From Streptomyces sp. ISL-66 (GTDB lineage Bacteria > Actinomycetota > Actinomycetes > Streptomycetales > Streptomycetaceae), in the NCBI RefSeq assembly GCF_018614135.1, contig NZ_JAGGOW010000117.1, forward strand, positions 33,959 through 97,958: a stretch of DNA of 64,000 nucleotides. The letters are read 5' to 3'. The notes below the pieces were generated by a model. The model was given only the letters and a program-made list of their open reading frames with translations, did no database searches and had not been told where the DNA came from. Positions 26,267 to 34,676 of this stretch are shown one piece after another. Within the stretch, counting starts at the first letter, position 1. Every line of letters begins with the position of its first letter. A program made the translations under genes and the position numbers.

Positions 26267-27895
26267 ATGATGTCCCCCACACGCATATCCCACTCCGTCC
26301 CCTCCCTCCGTCCGCGCCGCCCGGCCCGTCTGGGCGCCCTGATAGCGACGACCGGGGCGCTCACACTGGCCGGAGCAGGCGTCGGAGCCTGGACATTCCT
26401 CGCGCCGGGTCCGGACATCCAGGGTCTGGGCGACGGCGCCGTCCTCGACGGGCGCAAGGCCGCACAGGTCAGCGCCTACCTCGCCGCCGACGAGGCCGGC
26501 GGCAGGGACAGACTGCGCGCCACCCTGGACGGCGCGGCGCTCCCCGTCACACCTGAGGGCGCGCGCCTGAAACTGGCCCTCCCTCACCTCAAGGAGGGTC
26601 GGCACACGCTGGTGGTGGCGGGCGGCAGCAGTCTCCCCTTCGCGTCGTACCGCAAGGTCGTGGGCTTCAGTGTGGACGCCACCGCTCCCGAGCTGAAGGT
26701 GGCCGACCCCGAGATCAAGAACGTCGCCGCCCCCGTGACCATCACCGGCAATGCCTCCATCGACGCCGAGGTGACCGTCAACGGCAAGAAGGTCCCCGTC
26801 GACAAAGCCGGGGCCTTCAAAGCCACTGTTCCCAAGGGCATACCCGTCGTCACGGTCACCGCAGTGGACCGCGCCGGAAACACCACCGCCAAGGACGTGT
26901 CCGCGCGGGGACGTCGCCCCATGATCCGTGCCGCGCACATCACCGCCATCGGCTGGGGCGACAACACGCTGCGCGGCGACATCCTCGCCCTGGTCCGCAG
27001 CGGCAAGCTCAACGCCGTCGAGCTGGACGTCAAGGACGAGGACGGCGAGGTCGGGTACGCGTCCCAGGTGCCGCTGGCCCGCCAGATCGGAGCGGCCAAG
27101 GGCTACTACGACGCCCGCAAGGCGATCGCCGAAATCCACGCCGCCGGCGCCCAGGTCATCGGCCGCGTCGTTGCCTTCCGCGACCCCAAGCTCGCCTCCG
27201 CCTCATGGAAGTCCGGCAAGCGCGACCAGCTCGTGCTGAATCCGGCCGGACAGCCCTACGACGGCGGCCACTACGGCGCCCTGTCCTTCACCAACTTCGC
27301 CAACCCCGCTGTCCGCAAGTACAACCAGGACCTCGCCGTCGAAGCGGCTCGGCTAGGCTTTGACGACATCCTCTACGACTACGTGCGCCGCCCGGACGGC
27401 CCGCTGTCGCACATGCGCTTCCCGGGCATCGGTACCGCCACGCCCGAGCAGTCCATCACCTCGTTCGTCGCCGACACCCGGACCGCTCTGCGTCCGCACG
27501 CCAAGTACCTCGGCGTCTCGGTCTTCGGCATCGCCGCCACCCGGCCCACCGAGATCGCCCAGGACATCGGGGCCTTGGCCAAGGTCACCGACTACATCGC
27601 ACCGATGGTCTACCCCTCCCACTGGGGCCCGGGGGAGTACGGCGTCGCGCAGCCCGACACCGCCCCGTACGCGATCGTGCAGCGTTCGCTCGCCGACTTC
27701 GCCCGCCAGGCGAAGGGCACGCGGACCGAAATCGTCCCGTGGCTCCAGGACTTCTCGATGGGCAGCACCTACGGGCCGGCCGAGGTGGCCGAACAGATCA
27801 AGGCCGCGGCGGCCAACAAGATGAATTCCTTCATCCTGTGGAACGCCGGTGCCCGCTACCAGGGCACGGCGCTCCAGCAGATCGCCACGCGCTGA
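26267..27895 (+). CDS. exported putative glycoside hydrolase (DUF4015)
   Basis: A 542-residue protein. ATG 26267 follows GAAGGAC. A signal anchor lies at about 22-45. An N-terminal strand-rich region (about 60-210) resembles Ig-like modules (VDATAPELKV, AVDRAGNTTAKDV). The C-terminal half is a TIM-barrel DUF4015: AAHITAIGWG, NAVELDVKDEDGEVGY with acidic catalytic candidates, FDDILYDYVRRPDG, and YIAPMVYPSHW. It is probably a wall or extracellular glycan hydrolase. The divergent deacetylase across a 206-base spacer fits a shared polysaccharide-modifying role. Confidence 0.82.
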   Translation: MMSPTRISHSVPSLRPRRPARLGALIATTGALTLAGAGVGAWTFLAPGPDIQGLGDGAVLDGRKAAQVSAYLAADEAGGRDRLRATLDGAALPVTPEGARLKLALPHLKEGRHTLVVAGGSSLPFASYRKVVGFSVDATAPELKVADPEIKNVAAPVTITGNASIDAEVTVNGKKVPVDKAGAFKATVPKGIPVVTVTAVDRAGNTTAKDVSARGRRPMIRAAHITAIGWGDNTLRGDILALVRSGKLNAVELDVKDEDGEVGYASQVPLARQIGAAKGYYDARKAIAEIHAAGAQVIGRVVAFRDPKLASASWKSGKRDQLVLNPAGQPYDGGHYGALSFTNFANPAVRKYNQDLAVEAARLGFDDILYDYVRRPDGPLSHMRFPGIGTATPEQSITSFVADTRTALRPHAKYLGVSVFGIAATRPTEIAQDIGALAKVTDYIAPMVYPSHWGPGEYGVAQPDTAPYAIVQRSLADFARQAKGTRTEIVPWLQDFSMGSTYGPAEVAEQIKAAAANKMNSFILWNAGARYQGTALQQIATR

Positions 27896-27934
27896 CGGGG
27901 CCGGCCGTACGGGTCTGAGTGGCCCTCGGCCGTA

Positions 27935-27965
27935 TGGGAGGCGGGGCGTTCGGCCCCGCCTCCCA
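27935..27965 (+). terminator. strong hairpin after the DUF4015 gene
   Basis: A 13-bp perfect stem (arms 27935-27947 and 27953-27965) with a 5-base loop, 40 bases after the stop. Confidence 0.85.
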
Positions 27966-28219
27966 CAGCAGTTCCCGCGTCGGTGGGCGGCGGCAGCCCT
28001 GAAGCTACCCAGGACGCCTTGTCCGCCCTCGAAGCCCGTATCGCTGCTCACGGAGACGGCTTCCTGCGCGGGGTGAGCTGACCGGCCTGTCAACCAGCAG
28101 TCAAAGCCCAAGAGAACCGGGCCATGCCCGCGGACATGGGTGGTATTTTCCCAGTCGCACCCGGTTCCCCCCAGACGCCTGCTGCGAGACGTCCTCTGTG
28201 GGGCTGCTGGCCCGTTGGG
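27966..28219. other. short region with a possible C-terminal gene scrap
   Basis: Between the terminator and the MT0933-type gene, a plus-strand frame ending at about 28080 (SALEARIAAHGDGFLRGV) looks coding but has no start and no recognisable family. Nothing else is visible. Confidence 0.3.
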
Positions 28220-28396
28220 CTATTGGCCCTGGTCTCGGCCCATCTGGTCCTTGAGCTTGTCCTGGGCGGTGTCGACCTGGCCGCTGTACTTGCCCTGGGA
28301 CTTGTCGTCGACGAAGTCACCGGCCTTGTCGATGCCTTTGCCAGCCTGGTCTTCGTGACCCTTGAGCATCTGCTTCAGCTTGTCCAGTACGGACAT
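28220..28396 (-). CDS. MT0933-like small protein (putative antitoxin family)
   Basis: A 58-residue, highly charged, Lys/Asp/Gln-rich helical protein: MSVLDKLKQMLKGHEDQAGK, then GIDKAGDFVDDKSQGKYSGQ, then VDTAQDKLKD. It matches the MT0933/Rv0909 antitoxin-like family, common as stand-alone stress-associated proteins in Streptomyces. ATG 28396 follows AGGAGG at an ideal distance. No toxin partner is next to it, so an antitoxin function should not be assumed. Confidence 0.85.
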   Translation of the reverse strand: MSVLDKLKQMLKGHEDQAGKGIDKAGDFVDDKSQGKYSGQVDTAQDKLKDQMGRDQGQ

Positions 28397-28523
28397 GGTG
28401 GACCTCCTGCAGAGATTTCCGGACTACTTCAGGATCGCGGATCCCCACCCACACTGCATCGCGAGTGGTGTCCGATGGGGTGTGTCGTCGTCACCGCTGG
28501 GGGCGCGCCCCCGGGGAAATCAA

Positions 28524-28815
28524 GTGAGCACGGCTGTTTGCACGGAGCTCACCAACACCTCAGGCTGGAGCGCCCCGGCCATTCCCTGGCCGTGCGCCAA
28601 GACACCCAGCGCCCCCGCACTTGCCACGCACAACGGCAAGCTGTACTGCGCGGTCCGCGGCGGAGACAACATCCACCTCTGTAACACCACCGCCACCGGC
28701 TGGAACACCTTCGCCCCCGTCACCGCCGCCGGGAAGACCCTCTCCGCCCCCGCCCTGGCTGCCTCCGACAGCGACCTGCACCTCGTCTGCCGAGCCCCGC
28801 TCTACTCCGCGACGG
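28524..28815 (+). pseudogene. 3'-truncated propeller/lectin-like repeat protein
   Basis: GTG 28524 follows GGGGAA. The frame contains two related repeats: WSAPAIPWPCAKTPSAPALA with NGKLYCAVRGGDN, then WNTFAPVTAAGKTLSAPALA with DSDLHLVCRAP. These look like blades of a sugar-binding propeller. The repeat series stops abruptly near 28815, where a WD40 fragment begins on the opposite strand, so the gene lost its 3' end by recombination. Confidence 0.5.
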
Positions 28816-29092
28816 GACTGTCAAAGCAGGGTCCTTCACGTCCCATAGCCAGATCTGGCCGCTTCCTGTTCCCACGCCGAGCGTGCTTCCTTCGGCGTTG
28901 AAGGACAGGGAGAGCAGGTAGCCGTCCGGACACGGGATCGGCGCGCCGATCGACACGGGGGCCCGGGGGTTGGTGATGTCGTCGAGGCGGATGAGGCCGT
29001 CGGAGCCGCCGGTGGCCAGGGTGTGGCCGTCCGGGCTGATGCGGGCCGCGTACATGTTGACGTCCGGGACGGTGAGGGGTCGACCGAAAGAA
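28815..29092 (-). pseudogene. WD40-repeat protein fragment
   Basis: Reading right to left: LSFGRPLTVPDVNMYAARIS, PDGHTLATGGSDGLIRL and LSLSFNAEGSTLGVGTGSGQ with IWLWDV. These are two WD40 blades of the type found in large Streptomyces WD40 regulators. Both ends are cut, with no start or stop of its own. The in-frame ATG at 29055 would give an incomplete blade. Confidence 0.7.
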
Positions 29093-29167
29093 AGCGGTCG
29101 GCGGGGGTCATCGATTTCTCAGGCAACCTGGCGCCGCTTGCGGGTCGTCCCGTCTGCGGCGAGTTGT

Positions 29168-30013
29168 TCAGCCGACGCAGCTGGGAACCGCGGGGACGCT
29201 GCCGGTGCAGTTGTTCGGGTTGTTGGCGGTGACGGGGGACGAGGTGAGTGTCATGGTGCCCGACTGACGGTAGATACCGCCCGCAGCGACCGTTGCCGCG
29301 TTCCCCGAGACGGGGGTACTTGTCACGGTGAGAATGCCGTCGACGGACGCGATGCCACCACCGTGTGCACCCTTGTTGGTCCCGCTGACGTCGCTGCTGG
29401 TCAGGGTCGCCGTACTGGCGTTGTACAGCCCACCGCCGTTCCCGACGGCGGTGTTGCCGGACAGGGTGCTGCCGGTGAACGTCGCCGCCGCGCCGGCTCC
29501 GCCGCTGTGCACGCCGCCCCCGGTGCCGGTGGCCTTGCTGTTCTTCACGGCGCTGTTGGTGAGGGTCAGCGCGCCGAAGTTCAGAATGCCGCCGCCGTTG
29601 GCCGGGAGCAGGCCCAGCAGCGCTTTGGCGGAACCGTTGCTGACGGTTACGCCCTTGAGCGTGAGGTTCCCCGTGTCGGTGACCCGGAAAATGCGGAAGT
29701 TCGCCGATCCGGTGCGGGTGATGACGTTGTTGTCCCCCTCGAAGGTGATGACGGTGGAGATGGCCGGCAGGCCGTCCGGGCCCTGGGTCAGGCTGCTGTT
29801 GTAGGCAGACGTCAGGTTGTAGGTGCAGCCCGCGGCCAGCGTGATGACTCCCCCGCCGGCGTCGTTGGTCGTGGTGACCGCGGCTACCAGGGAGGCTGCG
29901 GAGCAGGGCACTGCGGCCGCGTCGGCCCGTGCGGCGGCGGGCACGGCCATGGCGATGCCTACGGACATGAGCACGGTCGTGGAGAGAACGGGAAAGGCGC
30001 GGGTACAACGCAC
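29168..30013 (-). CDS. secreted right-handed beta-helix protein
   Basis: A 281-residue exported protein. GTG 30013 follows AAGGGG; the signal peptide covers about 5-30 (PVLSTTVLMSVGIAMAVPAA). The mature protein is a series of short strand-turn repeats rich in Thr, Ser, Asn and Gly (GGGILNFGALTLTNSAVKNS, GGGVHSGG, GGGLYNASTATLTSSDVS), typical of parallel beta-helix or PMP-like repeats. Two Cys near each end may close the helix. It may bind or cut polysaccharide, but no catalytic residues are evident. Confidence 0.75.
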   Translation of the reverse strand: MRCTRAFPVLSTTVLMSVGIAMAVPAAARADAAAVPCSAASLVAAVTTTNDAGGGVITLAAGCTYNLTSAYNSSLTQGPDGLPAISTVITFEGDNNVITRTGSANFRIFRVTDTGNLTLKGVTVSNGSAKALLGLLPANGGGILNFGALTLTNSAVKNSKATGTGGGVHSGGAGAAATFTGSTLSGNTAVGNGGGLYNASTATLTSSDVSGTNKGAHGGGIASVDGILTVTSTPVSGNAATVAAGGIYRQSGTMTLTSSPVTANNPNNCTGSVPAVPSCVG

Positions 30014-30550
30014 GGTGACCCCTTGCGGCTGCGGCCGGGTAAACCAGTTCTGAGAAATCTGGCTTCTTTCCGTTAGGAACGGACACCGGCAACCAGGTAA
30101 GTGGTTAGAGGTGACAGTATGGTGTGTCTTCGCATTCAAATAGATGGCACAGGCGTGCGACAATCGGTCGCGCTAGCCCTGCCTGACACCAGAATCACCC
30201 CGAACGCACCAGGGTCATCACCGCGGCCCAATCGGACAAATTCCAGAGCCGACGCATACCCGCATGCCAGTGACTGGGTCGTCGGGAGCGAGAAGCTGCG
30301 GGTGTGCGGCTGCCGTGGCAGACCATCCGCCCGACAAACCCTGGCCGGCCCTTCAGTGGCTGGTCGATCCTCAAATTCGCCGCCTACGCGCAGAGATCAC
30401 GGCCGGCGATCCGGATCGGCGTGAAGCCCCGCGCTGCCGTCTTGCCCGACGCGGCGTCAACTTCAGCGCACCAAGACCTCGCAGGAGCCCACCAGCGCCG
30501 GCGGCGACCTCGAGACGACACTGCGATCTCATGCTCATGTCCAACCGGAC
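30014..30550. other. region without a clear gene
   Basis: Upstream of the beta-helix gene lies its promoter region, then a plus-strand stretch near 30320-30470 (KPWPALQWLVDPQIRRLRAE) that looks coding locally but has no start or stop in frame with it. It leads into the cold-shock remnant at 30551. Confidence 0.35.
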
Positions 30551-30749
30551 ATCGGCACGGTGAAGTGGTTCGGCAATGAGAAGGGGTTCGGCTTCGTCTC
30601 TTCACAGAGGGGCGGCGACAACCTCTTCGTGCACTTCAAAGGCGTCGAGTCCGATGGGGGTTCAAGTCCCTGAAGGAAGGCCAGACCGTCTCTTTGTCGC
30701 TGAGCGCGGGCAGAAGGGCATGCAGACGGCTCAGGTCCGCTCGGAATAA
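30551..30749 (+). pseudogene. broken cold-shock protein gene
   Basis: IGTVKWFGNEKGFGFVSSQR and DNLFVHFKGVESDGG are a clear cold-shock domain, but the frame hits a stop near 30671. The missing part FKSLKEGQTVSF and then RGQKGMQTAQVRSE continue in other frames to a TAA at 30747. At least two frameshifts are needed. The ATG at the usual position is also absent; upstream codons run in frame (HAHVQPD). Confidence 0.8.
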
Positions 30750-30759
30750 CCAGCGTGCG

Positions 30760-30958
30760 GACTGAGTGCCGTAATGGGTGAAATTTGCCATTGCGGCACC
30801 CAGTATCAATTTGGCGATTTCCGGCCGAAGTTTTGTTAATCCGTCCATTTTGAGACATTTGATCAATATATGCAATGTGGGGTGAGTTATCTCGACGTAA
30901 GGTGACGATGTGATCAGTTGGGAAATATTTCCAACTGCACAAATCGAAAGGCGTACCC
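30760..30958 (+). promoter_or_regulatory. AT-rich leader of the Gly-rich protein
   Basis: About 200 bases that are visibly richer in A and T than the surroundings, including TTGATCAATATATGC (30858-30872) and an imperfect palindrome GTTGGGAAATATTTCCAAC (30917-30935) close to the start. Low-GC leaders are unusual here and suggest a horizontally acquired or silenced promoter (Lsr2-like binding). That last point is inference. Confidence 0.5.
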
Positions 30959-31585
30959 ATGCGCATCACGCGCACCACCGCCATCTCCCGGACAATCCTG
31001 CTTGCTGCGGTCGCGGTCGTCGGCCTTGCCGTGACACCCACGCTCGCTTCCGCTTCTGCCCCGGCTCGAGGAGGCAGTACTCAGACCCTCGCCCACTACG
31101 GCCTCCTCGGCCTCCCCGGTGCCAATGGTGCCAACGGCCTCGGGACCAACGGCGGCGTCGGCGGCTTCGGCGGCGTCGGTGGTGCCGCCGGCTTCAACGG
31201 TAATGGCGGCAACGGTGGCGTCGGCGGCAACGCCGACGGCAGTGCGAGCACCGGTGGCGCCGGTGGCGCGGGAGGGGCCGGCGGTGCCAGTGGCAACGGC
31301 GGCAGCGGGGGTGCCGGCGGCGACGCAACCCTCGGTGGCACTGGCGGCAAGGGCGGCGTAGGCGGCGCCGGCAACGCCGGTGTTGGCATCGCCGGTGGGA
31401 AGGGCGGCAAGGGCGGTGCCTCAACGGCTGGTGGCGGCCACGCGGGCGGAGCCGGTGGCGCCGGCGGCGCGGCCAGCCCCGTGTGCCCCGGCAAGCCCGG
31501 CGGCAACGGAACCGCCGCCACGTTCACCGCGGACGGCACCGCCGGCGTCACTGGCGCTGCAGGCAAGACCACTCTCCCCTGCTGA
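30959..31585 (+). CDS. secreted Gly-rich (PGRS-like) protein
   Basis: A 208-residue exported protein. ATG 30959 follows GAAAGG. The signal peptide spans about 10-33, ending Ala-Ser-Ala. After a short LAHYGLLGLPGANGANG segment, the body consists of Gly-Gly-x repeats (Ala, Asn, Val, Ser) like mycobacterial PGRS domains. Two Cys flank the C-terminal part (PVCPGKPG and the final Cys). Such sequences can form polyglycine-type sandwiches or Ca-binding rolls at the surface. Function unknown. A strong terminator follows. Confidence 0.75.
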   Translation: MRITRTTAISRTILLAAVAVVGLAVTPTLASASAPARGGSTQTLAHYGLLGLPGANGANGLGTNGGVGGFGGVGGAAGFNGNGGNGGVGGNADGSASTGGAGGAGGAGGASGNGGSGGAGGDATLGGTGGKGGVGGAGNAGVGIAGGKGGKGGASTAGGGHAGGAGGAGGAASPVCPGKPGGNGTAATFTADGTAGVTGAAGKTTLPC

Positions 31586-31609
31586 GCGGATCACCGGGTG
31601 AGGACCCAG

Positions 31610-31647
31610 TCCGTGCTCCAGAGCCCCGCGCGGCTCTGGAGCACGGA
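31610..31647 (+). terminator. 16-bp hairpin after the Gly-rich protein gene
   Basis: A perfect inverted repeat (arms 31610-31625 and 31632-31647) with a 6-base loop, 25 bases after the stop. Confidence 0.88.
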
Positions 31648-31950
31648 TCTCGCTTCAGTGGCTTCGCTGTCGAGCTGCTCTTCGCGTCCTTGGACACGGT
31701 GCTGCGCGATGGAGACATCTGCTTGCAGACGCTGGAGGTGATCGCTGCCGGTTGTGGTGCTGATCTGGCCCAGGTAGGCGCCGATCCTGCCGCGGGCGTA
31801 GGTCTGGGCCTCGGCTTGCCTCAGGAGGCTGCTGTCCGGGCGCAGGTCGCGCGGACCCCGACGGCGTACGGCATGGTCGCGCGGCCGACGGAATAACGCC
31901 TCCCGGGCACGTGCCGGGGCCGCCCGCGCCCCTGCGAGGGCTGGGCGGCG
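31648..31950. other. possible minus-strand gene scrap
   Basis: On the minus strand about 31650-31850 a frame reads DSSLLRQAEAQTYARGRIG and then DHLQRLQADVSIAQHRV. It looks like helical protein sequence but has no start and no family I can name. Nothing else is seen before the sortase gene. Confidence 0.3.
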
Positions 31951-32670
31951 CTATCCGGCAGGCGGCGCTGCGGTCGTCTTGCGGAGAACGCCTATCTTGT
32001 CGATGCGGTGCTCGGGATTGCCCTGGGCATCGTTCCAGAAGTTGCCTTCGGCATGGTCTTCCGGGGTGGCGCAGGTCGAGATCGTGATCATGGCCCGGGT
32101 CGGGGTTACACCCGGCTTTCCGGGGACCGCGGCGCGCTGCTCGCTCAGCGAGCGTTCTGATCGGAAGGACGTCTTGCGGCTCGCGGTGATCTCGTACGTG
32201 TACACGACATCGCCCACGGTCACGAGCACCGAGTCGCCCTTCGCCACGGCGGGCAGGTCACGCAGCGGGCCGCCCGCCGACAGGCGGTGCGCGGTGACCA
32301 GGAAATTGCCCGCCTGGCCGGGCCCGACTCCGCCACGCTTCCCGTACGGGCTGGCCGCCACACCCTTGTCCTGAATGCGGGTGCCGGGCGCATCGTCGGT
32401 GGTGCCCTCGTACGGCATCACTCGCAGCCCGGTTATGCCCACCGAGGGTATGGACAGGACGGAGGCCTCGGTCTGCACGGAGGTAACCGGTGGCTCGGGC
32501 GCCCGCGCGGCAGTGGCGGCCGGCGCCGAAGCGGGTGCCGCTGCCATCGTCGGCGGTGCGGGAGCCGCCGCGCCGGCGGCAGCCTGGGTGGTGGTGCAAG
32601 CCGCCATCAGGACGACCATGGCGCCGGCCGCCGCGGCGGATGCGGCTCGGGACGGGAAATGCAGGGGCAT
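31951..32670 (-). CDS. class E sortase
   Basis: A 239-residue exported transpeptidase. The N-terminal signal/anchor covers about 8-28, followed by an Ala/Pro-rich stalk. The sortase barrel shows GNFLVTAHR with the catalytic His, ITISTCATPEDHA with the catalytic Cys, and NPEHRIDKIGVL with the Arg, as expected for class E enzymes of high-GC actinobacteria. It should attach proteins with LAxTG-type signals to the wall. It is a tandem paralogue of the neighbour at 32842. No sorting-signal protein is in the window. Confidence 0.9.
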   Translation of the reverse strand: MPLHFPSRAASAAAAGAMVVLMAACTTTQAAAGAAAPAPPTMAAAPASAPAATAARAPEPPVTSVQTEASVLSIPSVGITGLRVMPYEGTTDDAPGTRIQDKGVAASPYGKRGGVGPGQAGNFLVTAHRLSAGGPLRDLPAVAKGDSVLVTVGDVVYTYEITASRKTSFRSERSLSEQRAAVPGKPGVTPTRAMITISTCATPEDHAEGNFWNDAQGNPEHRIDKIGVLRKTTAAPPAG

Positions 32671-32841
32671 GAGCGTTTCCGTACTGGTCGGCGGGGTCGT
32701 CGCGGCAGGTGCGCGAGCCGGTTTGCCCGCCAGAGTGACATACGGAGCAAGAGGTTCATAAGGGCCGGACCTGTGACCTTCGCCCTCCCGGGGACGGGAC
32801 GGGACGGGGCGCGGTGTGGACGGGGCAGGGCGTGGTGACGG

Positions 32842-33474
32842 TCAGGACGTGGTGGTTGTGAGGACGCCGATCTTGTCGATGCGGTGTTCGGGGTTGTTCT
32901 GCGCGTCCCGCCAGTGATTGCCTGCCGCATCGTCCTCGGGCGTGAGGCAGGTGGTCACCGTGATCATCGCGCGGGTGGGGGCGGCGCCGGGGAAGCCGGG
33001 GACCGCGGCGCGCTGCGCGGCCATGGAGGACTGGGAGCGGAAGGAGGTCGTCCGGGTCGTGGTGATCGTGTACTTGTACGTCACACCGCCGGAGGTCACG
33101 ACGACGGACGCGCCCGTCGGCAGTGACGGCAGCGCCCGCAGTGGCCCGCCCGCCACGATGCGGTGTCCAGTGACGATGTAGTTGCCCACATCGCCAGGGC
33201 CGACGCCACCGGCGGGACCATGCGGGCTGGCGGCCACCCCCCGGTCCTGGATTCGAGTGCCCGGCGAGTCGTCGGGGCTTCCGCGGTACGGGACGACGGG
33301 CAGCCCGGACACGCCGATGGCCGGAATCGACAGCACGGCTGACTGCGGGCGTGCCGCTGCGGCCGGCCGGGTCGCCGCCGCGGGGGCGCCGGGCGTCGTC
33401 AGCAGGAGGGCGAGGGCGGCGCTGGTGAGCACCGCTGGCACGGTACGGGAGGCGAGGAACGCGCGTTGGGACAT
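32842..33474 (-). CDS. class E sortase, tandem paralogue
   Basis: A 210-residue exported protein from ATG 33474, behind AGGGAT. The signal segment covers about 10-33. The catalytic set matches its neighbour: GNYIVTGHR (His), MITVTTCLTPEDD (Cys), NPEHRIDKIGVL (Arg). The two sortases are 171 bases apart on the same strand and closely similar from SIPAIGVSGL onward, so one is probably a duplicate of the other. The stalk is shorter here. Confidence 0.9.
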   Translation of the reverse strand: MSQRAFLASRTVPAVLTSAALALLLTTPGAPAAATRPAAAARPQSAVLSIPAIGVSGLPVVPYRGSPDDSPGTRIQDRGVAASPHGPAGGVGPGDVGNYIVTGHRIVAGGPLRALPSLPTGASVVVTSGGVTYKYTITTTRTTSFRSQSSMAAQRAAVPGFPGAAPTRAMITVTTCLTPEDDAAGNHWRDAQNNPEHRIDKIGVLTTTTS

Positions 33475-33849
33475 AGCGGGATCCCTGGTCGGCCGGGCCG
33501 CGCGGGGGCGGACAGGCCCGGTTGGCCTTTCCAGCGTCGCATACGGGGCCGGGTGCGGCAGGGTGGCGTCCGACAGCAGAAACCAGGAGGCGCAACAGGC
33601 CGGTTCCCACGGGCGGAACCGGGTACCGCACTTCTCGCCGAGCTGGGCACTGCTCGGTCTGCGCGCTCCCGCTCCACCCAGTGTGTGAGGGCCGACAGGC
33701 CCCCTTTGGGATGCCTGTCGCGCTTTGCTCGGGCCCCCTCCACCCGTACGCGGCGCTTCCAGGGCGGGAGGCGGGGCCTGGGTGGGCTGTACGCCCAGCG
33801 CGGTAGCCGTCCGTGCTCAGTACGGCGGTGTGAGCGCGACGACCCGGCA
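33475..33849. other. gene-free spacer upstream of the sortase
   Basis: A stretch of about 370 bases between the sortase start and the restriction-nuclease scrap. No frame shows a recognisable protein. Confidence 0.35.
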
Positions 33850-34023
33850 GACGTGGTGGGAGTCCTGCGCCACGCGAGGAGGGCCTCTCGGTCGACCAGC
33901 AGGATCCCGTGCCGCTTTCCCCAGGCGGCGGCGTCGCGGGTGAAGGACCCGTTCGTCACGACCATTGACTGCGCGGCCCCGTACACGGGCCCGGGCGTTC
34001 CGTTGATCCGGTACAGGACCTCG
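33850..34023 (-). pseudogene. C-terminal fragment of an Mrr-like restriction endonuclease
   Basis: The minus strand reads LYRINGTPGPVYGAAQSMVV, then TNGSFTRDAAAWGKRHGILL and VDREALLAW. This is the C-terminal part of Mrr-type (PD-D/ExK) restriction endonuclease domains of Streptomyces, which end in this V-T-N-G-x-F-T-R-D pattern and DRxxLxxW. The catalytic part upstream is missing. Confidence 0.6.
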
Positions 34024-34197
34024 GAGCCGACCCTTCGGTGCGATGTGCCGGGTGGGTGTCAGTGGGGCGCTGGCAGTGACGGACTGTCAGGAAGTCGTGC
34101 TTGTGCTGGTCGTGTGAACAAGAACCGGGTTCGTCACTGACATGGAAGTGGTGTCCGGGGTGGCTCTCACGTAGTGGGTAGCCTGGTCGCAGATCAC

Positions 34198-34614
34198 CTA
34201 GGCGCGGATGCTCATGCCGCCCTGGGTGCTGTAGTTGCGGGCGGTGACGGCCCAGCCGTCGGCGCTGTCGGTCTGCTGCGGCACGGCGATCGAGGTGGAG
34301 AGATGGGGCCTGCCGCCGTCGCTCTCGGCGCCTCCGCCCGTCGCGTAGTAGCCTGCGGGGCATTTCACCCGGGCAGACTGCTCGCCGCTCGGTCCCGTGC
34401 TGCGCCACTCACCCACCGCGCGGACGGGCCGCAGGGCGGCCGCCTTCCCGGCGGCGTGCCCGGTCGCCCTCAGACCGCCGTCGCCGAGATCGGGGGCGCT
34501 CGGCGCGGCGGACGCCGCGGCGCTCGCGGCGGCCGTCAGCACGGCGGCGGCGAGGAACGTGATGAGTCGGCGGGCCTGGGGAACGCGGGGCCGGGGAACA
34601 GTGGGGTCGCTCAT
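34198..34614 (-). CDS. small secreted protein
   Basis: A 138-residue exported protein from ATG 34614, with a GAGAGG ribosome site about ten bases upstream. The signal peptide covers about 15-38 (an Ala-rich run, ALLA and SAAASAAPSA region). The mature C-terminal domain has ARVKCPAGYYATGGGAES and DGWAVTARNYSTQGG, a pattern recurring in Streptomyces secreted proteins of unknown role. Only one Cys is present. Confidence 0.65.
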   Translation of the reverse strand: MSDPTVPRPRVPQARRLITFLAAAVLTAAASAAASAAPSAPDLGDGGLRATGHAAGKAAALRPVRAVGEWRSTGPSGEQSARVKCPAGYYATGGGAESDGGRPHLSTSIAVPQQTDSADGWAVTARNYSTQGGMSIRA

Positions 34615-34676
34615 GGCGCGCTGGCCTCTCTGTTGGCCGGAAGGACCGGAAGGAGACGTGTCGGGGCGACCGTAGG

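Noticed and set aside
28220..28396. Toxin-antitoxin pair suggested by the MT0933-like protein
   Set aside because: No toxin-type ORF is adjacent on either side. The family is often found alone, so a pair is not supported.
30535..31041. 168-codon minus-strand frame over the cold-shock remnant
   Set aside because: It is the shadow of the broken cold-shock gene and the AT-rich leader, with no recognisable domain.
31096..31572. Pro-rich 158-codon minus-strand frame
   Set aside because: It is the complement of the Gly-rich repeat. The plus-strand gene has a signal peptide, ribosome site and terminator.
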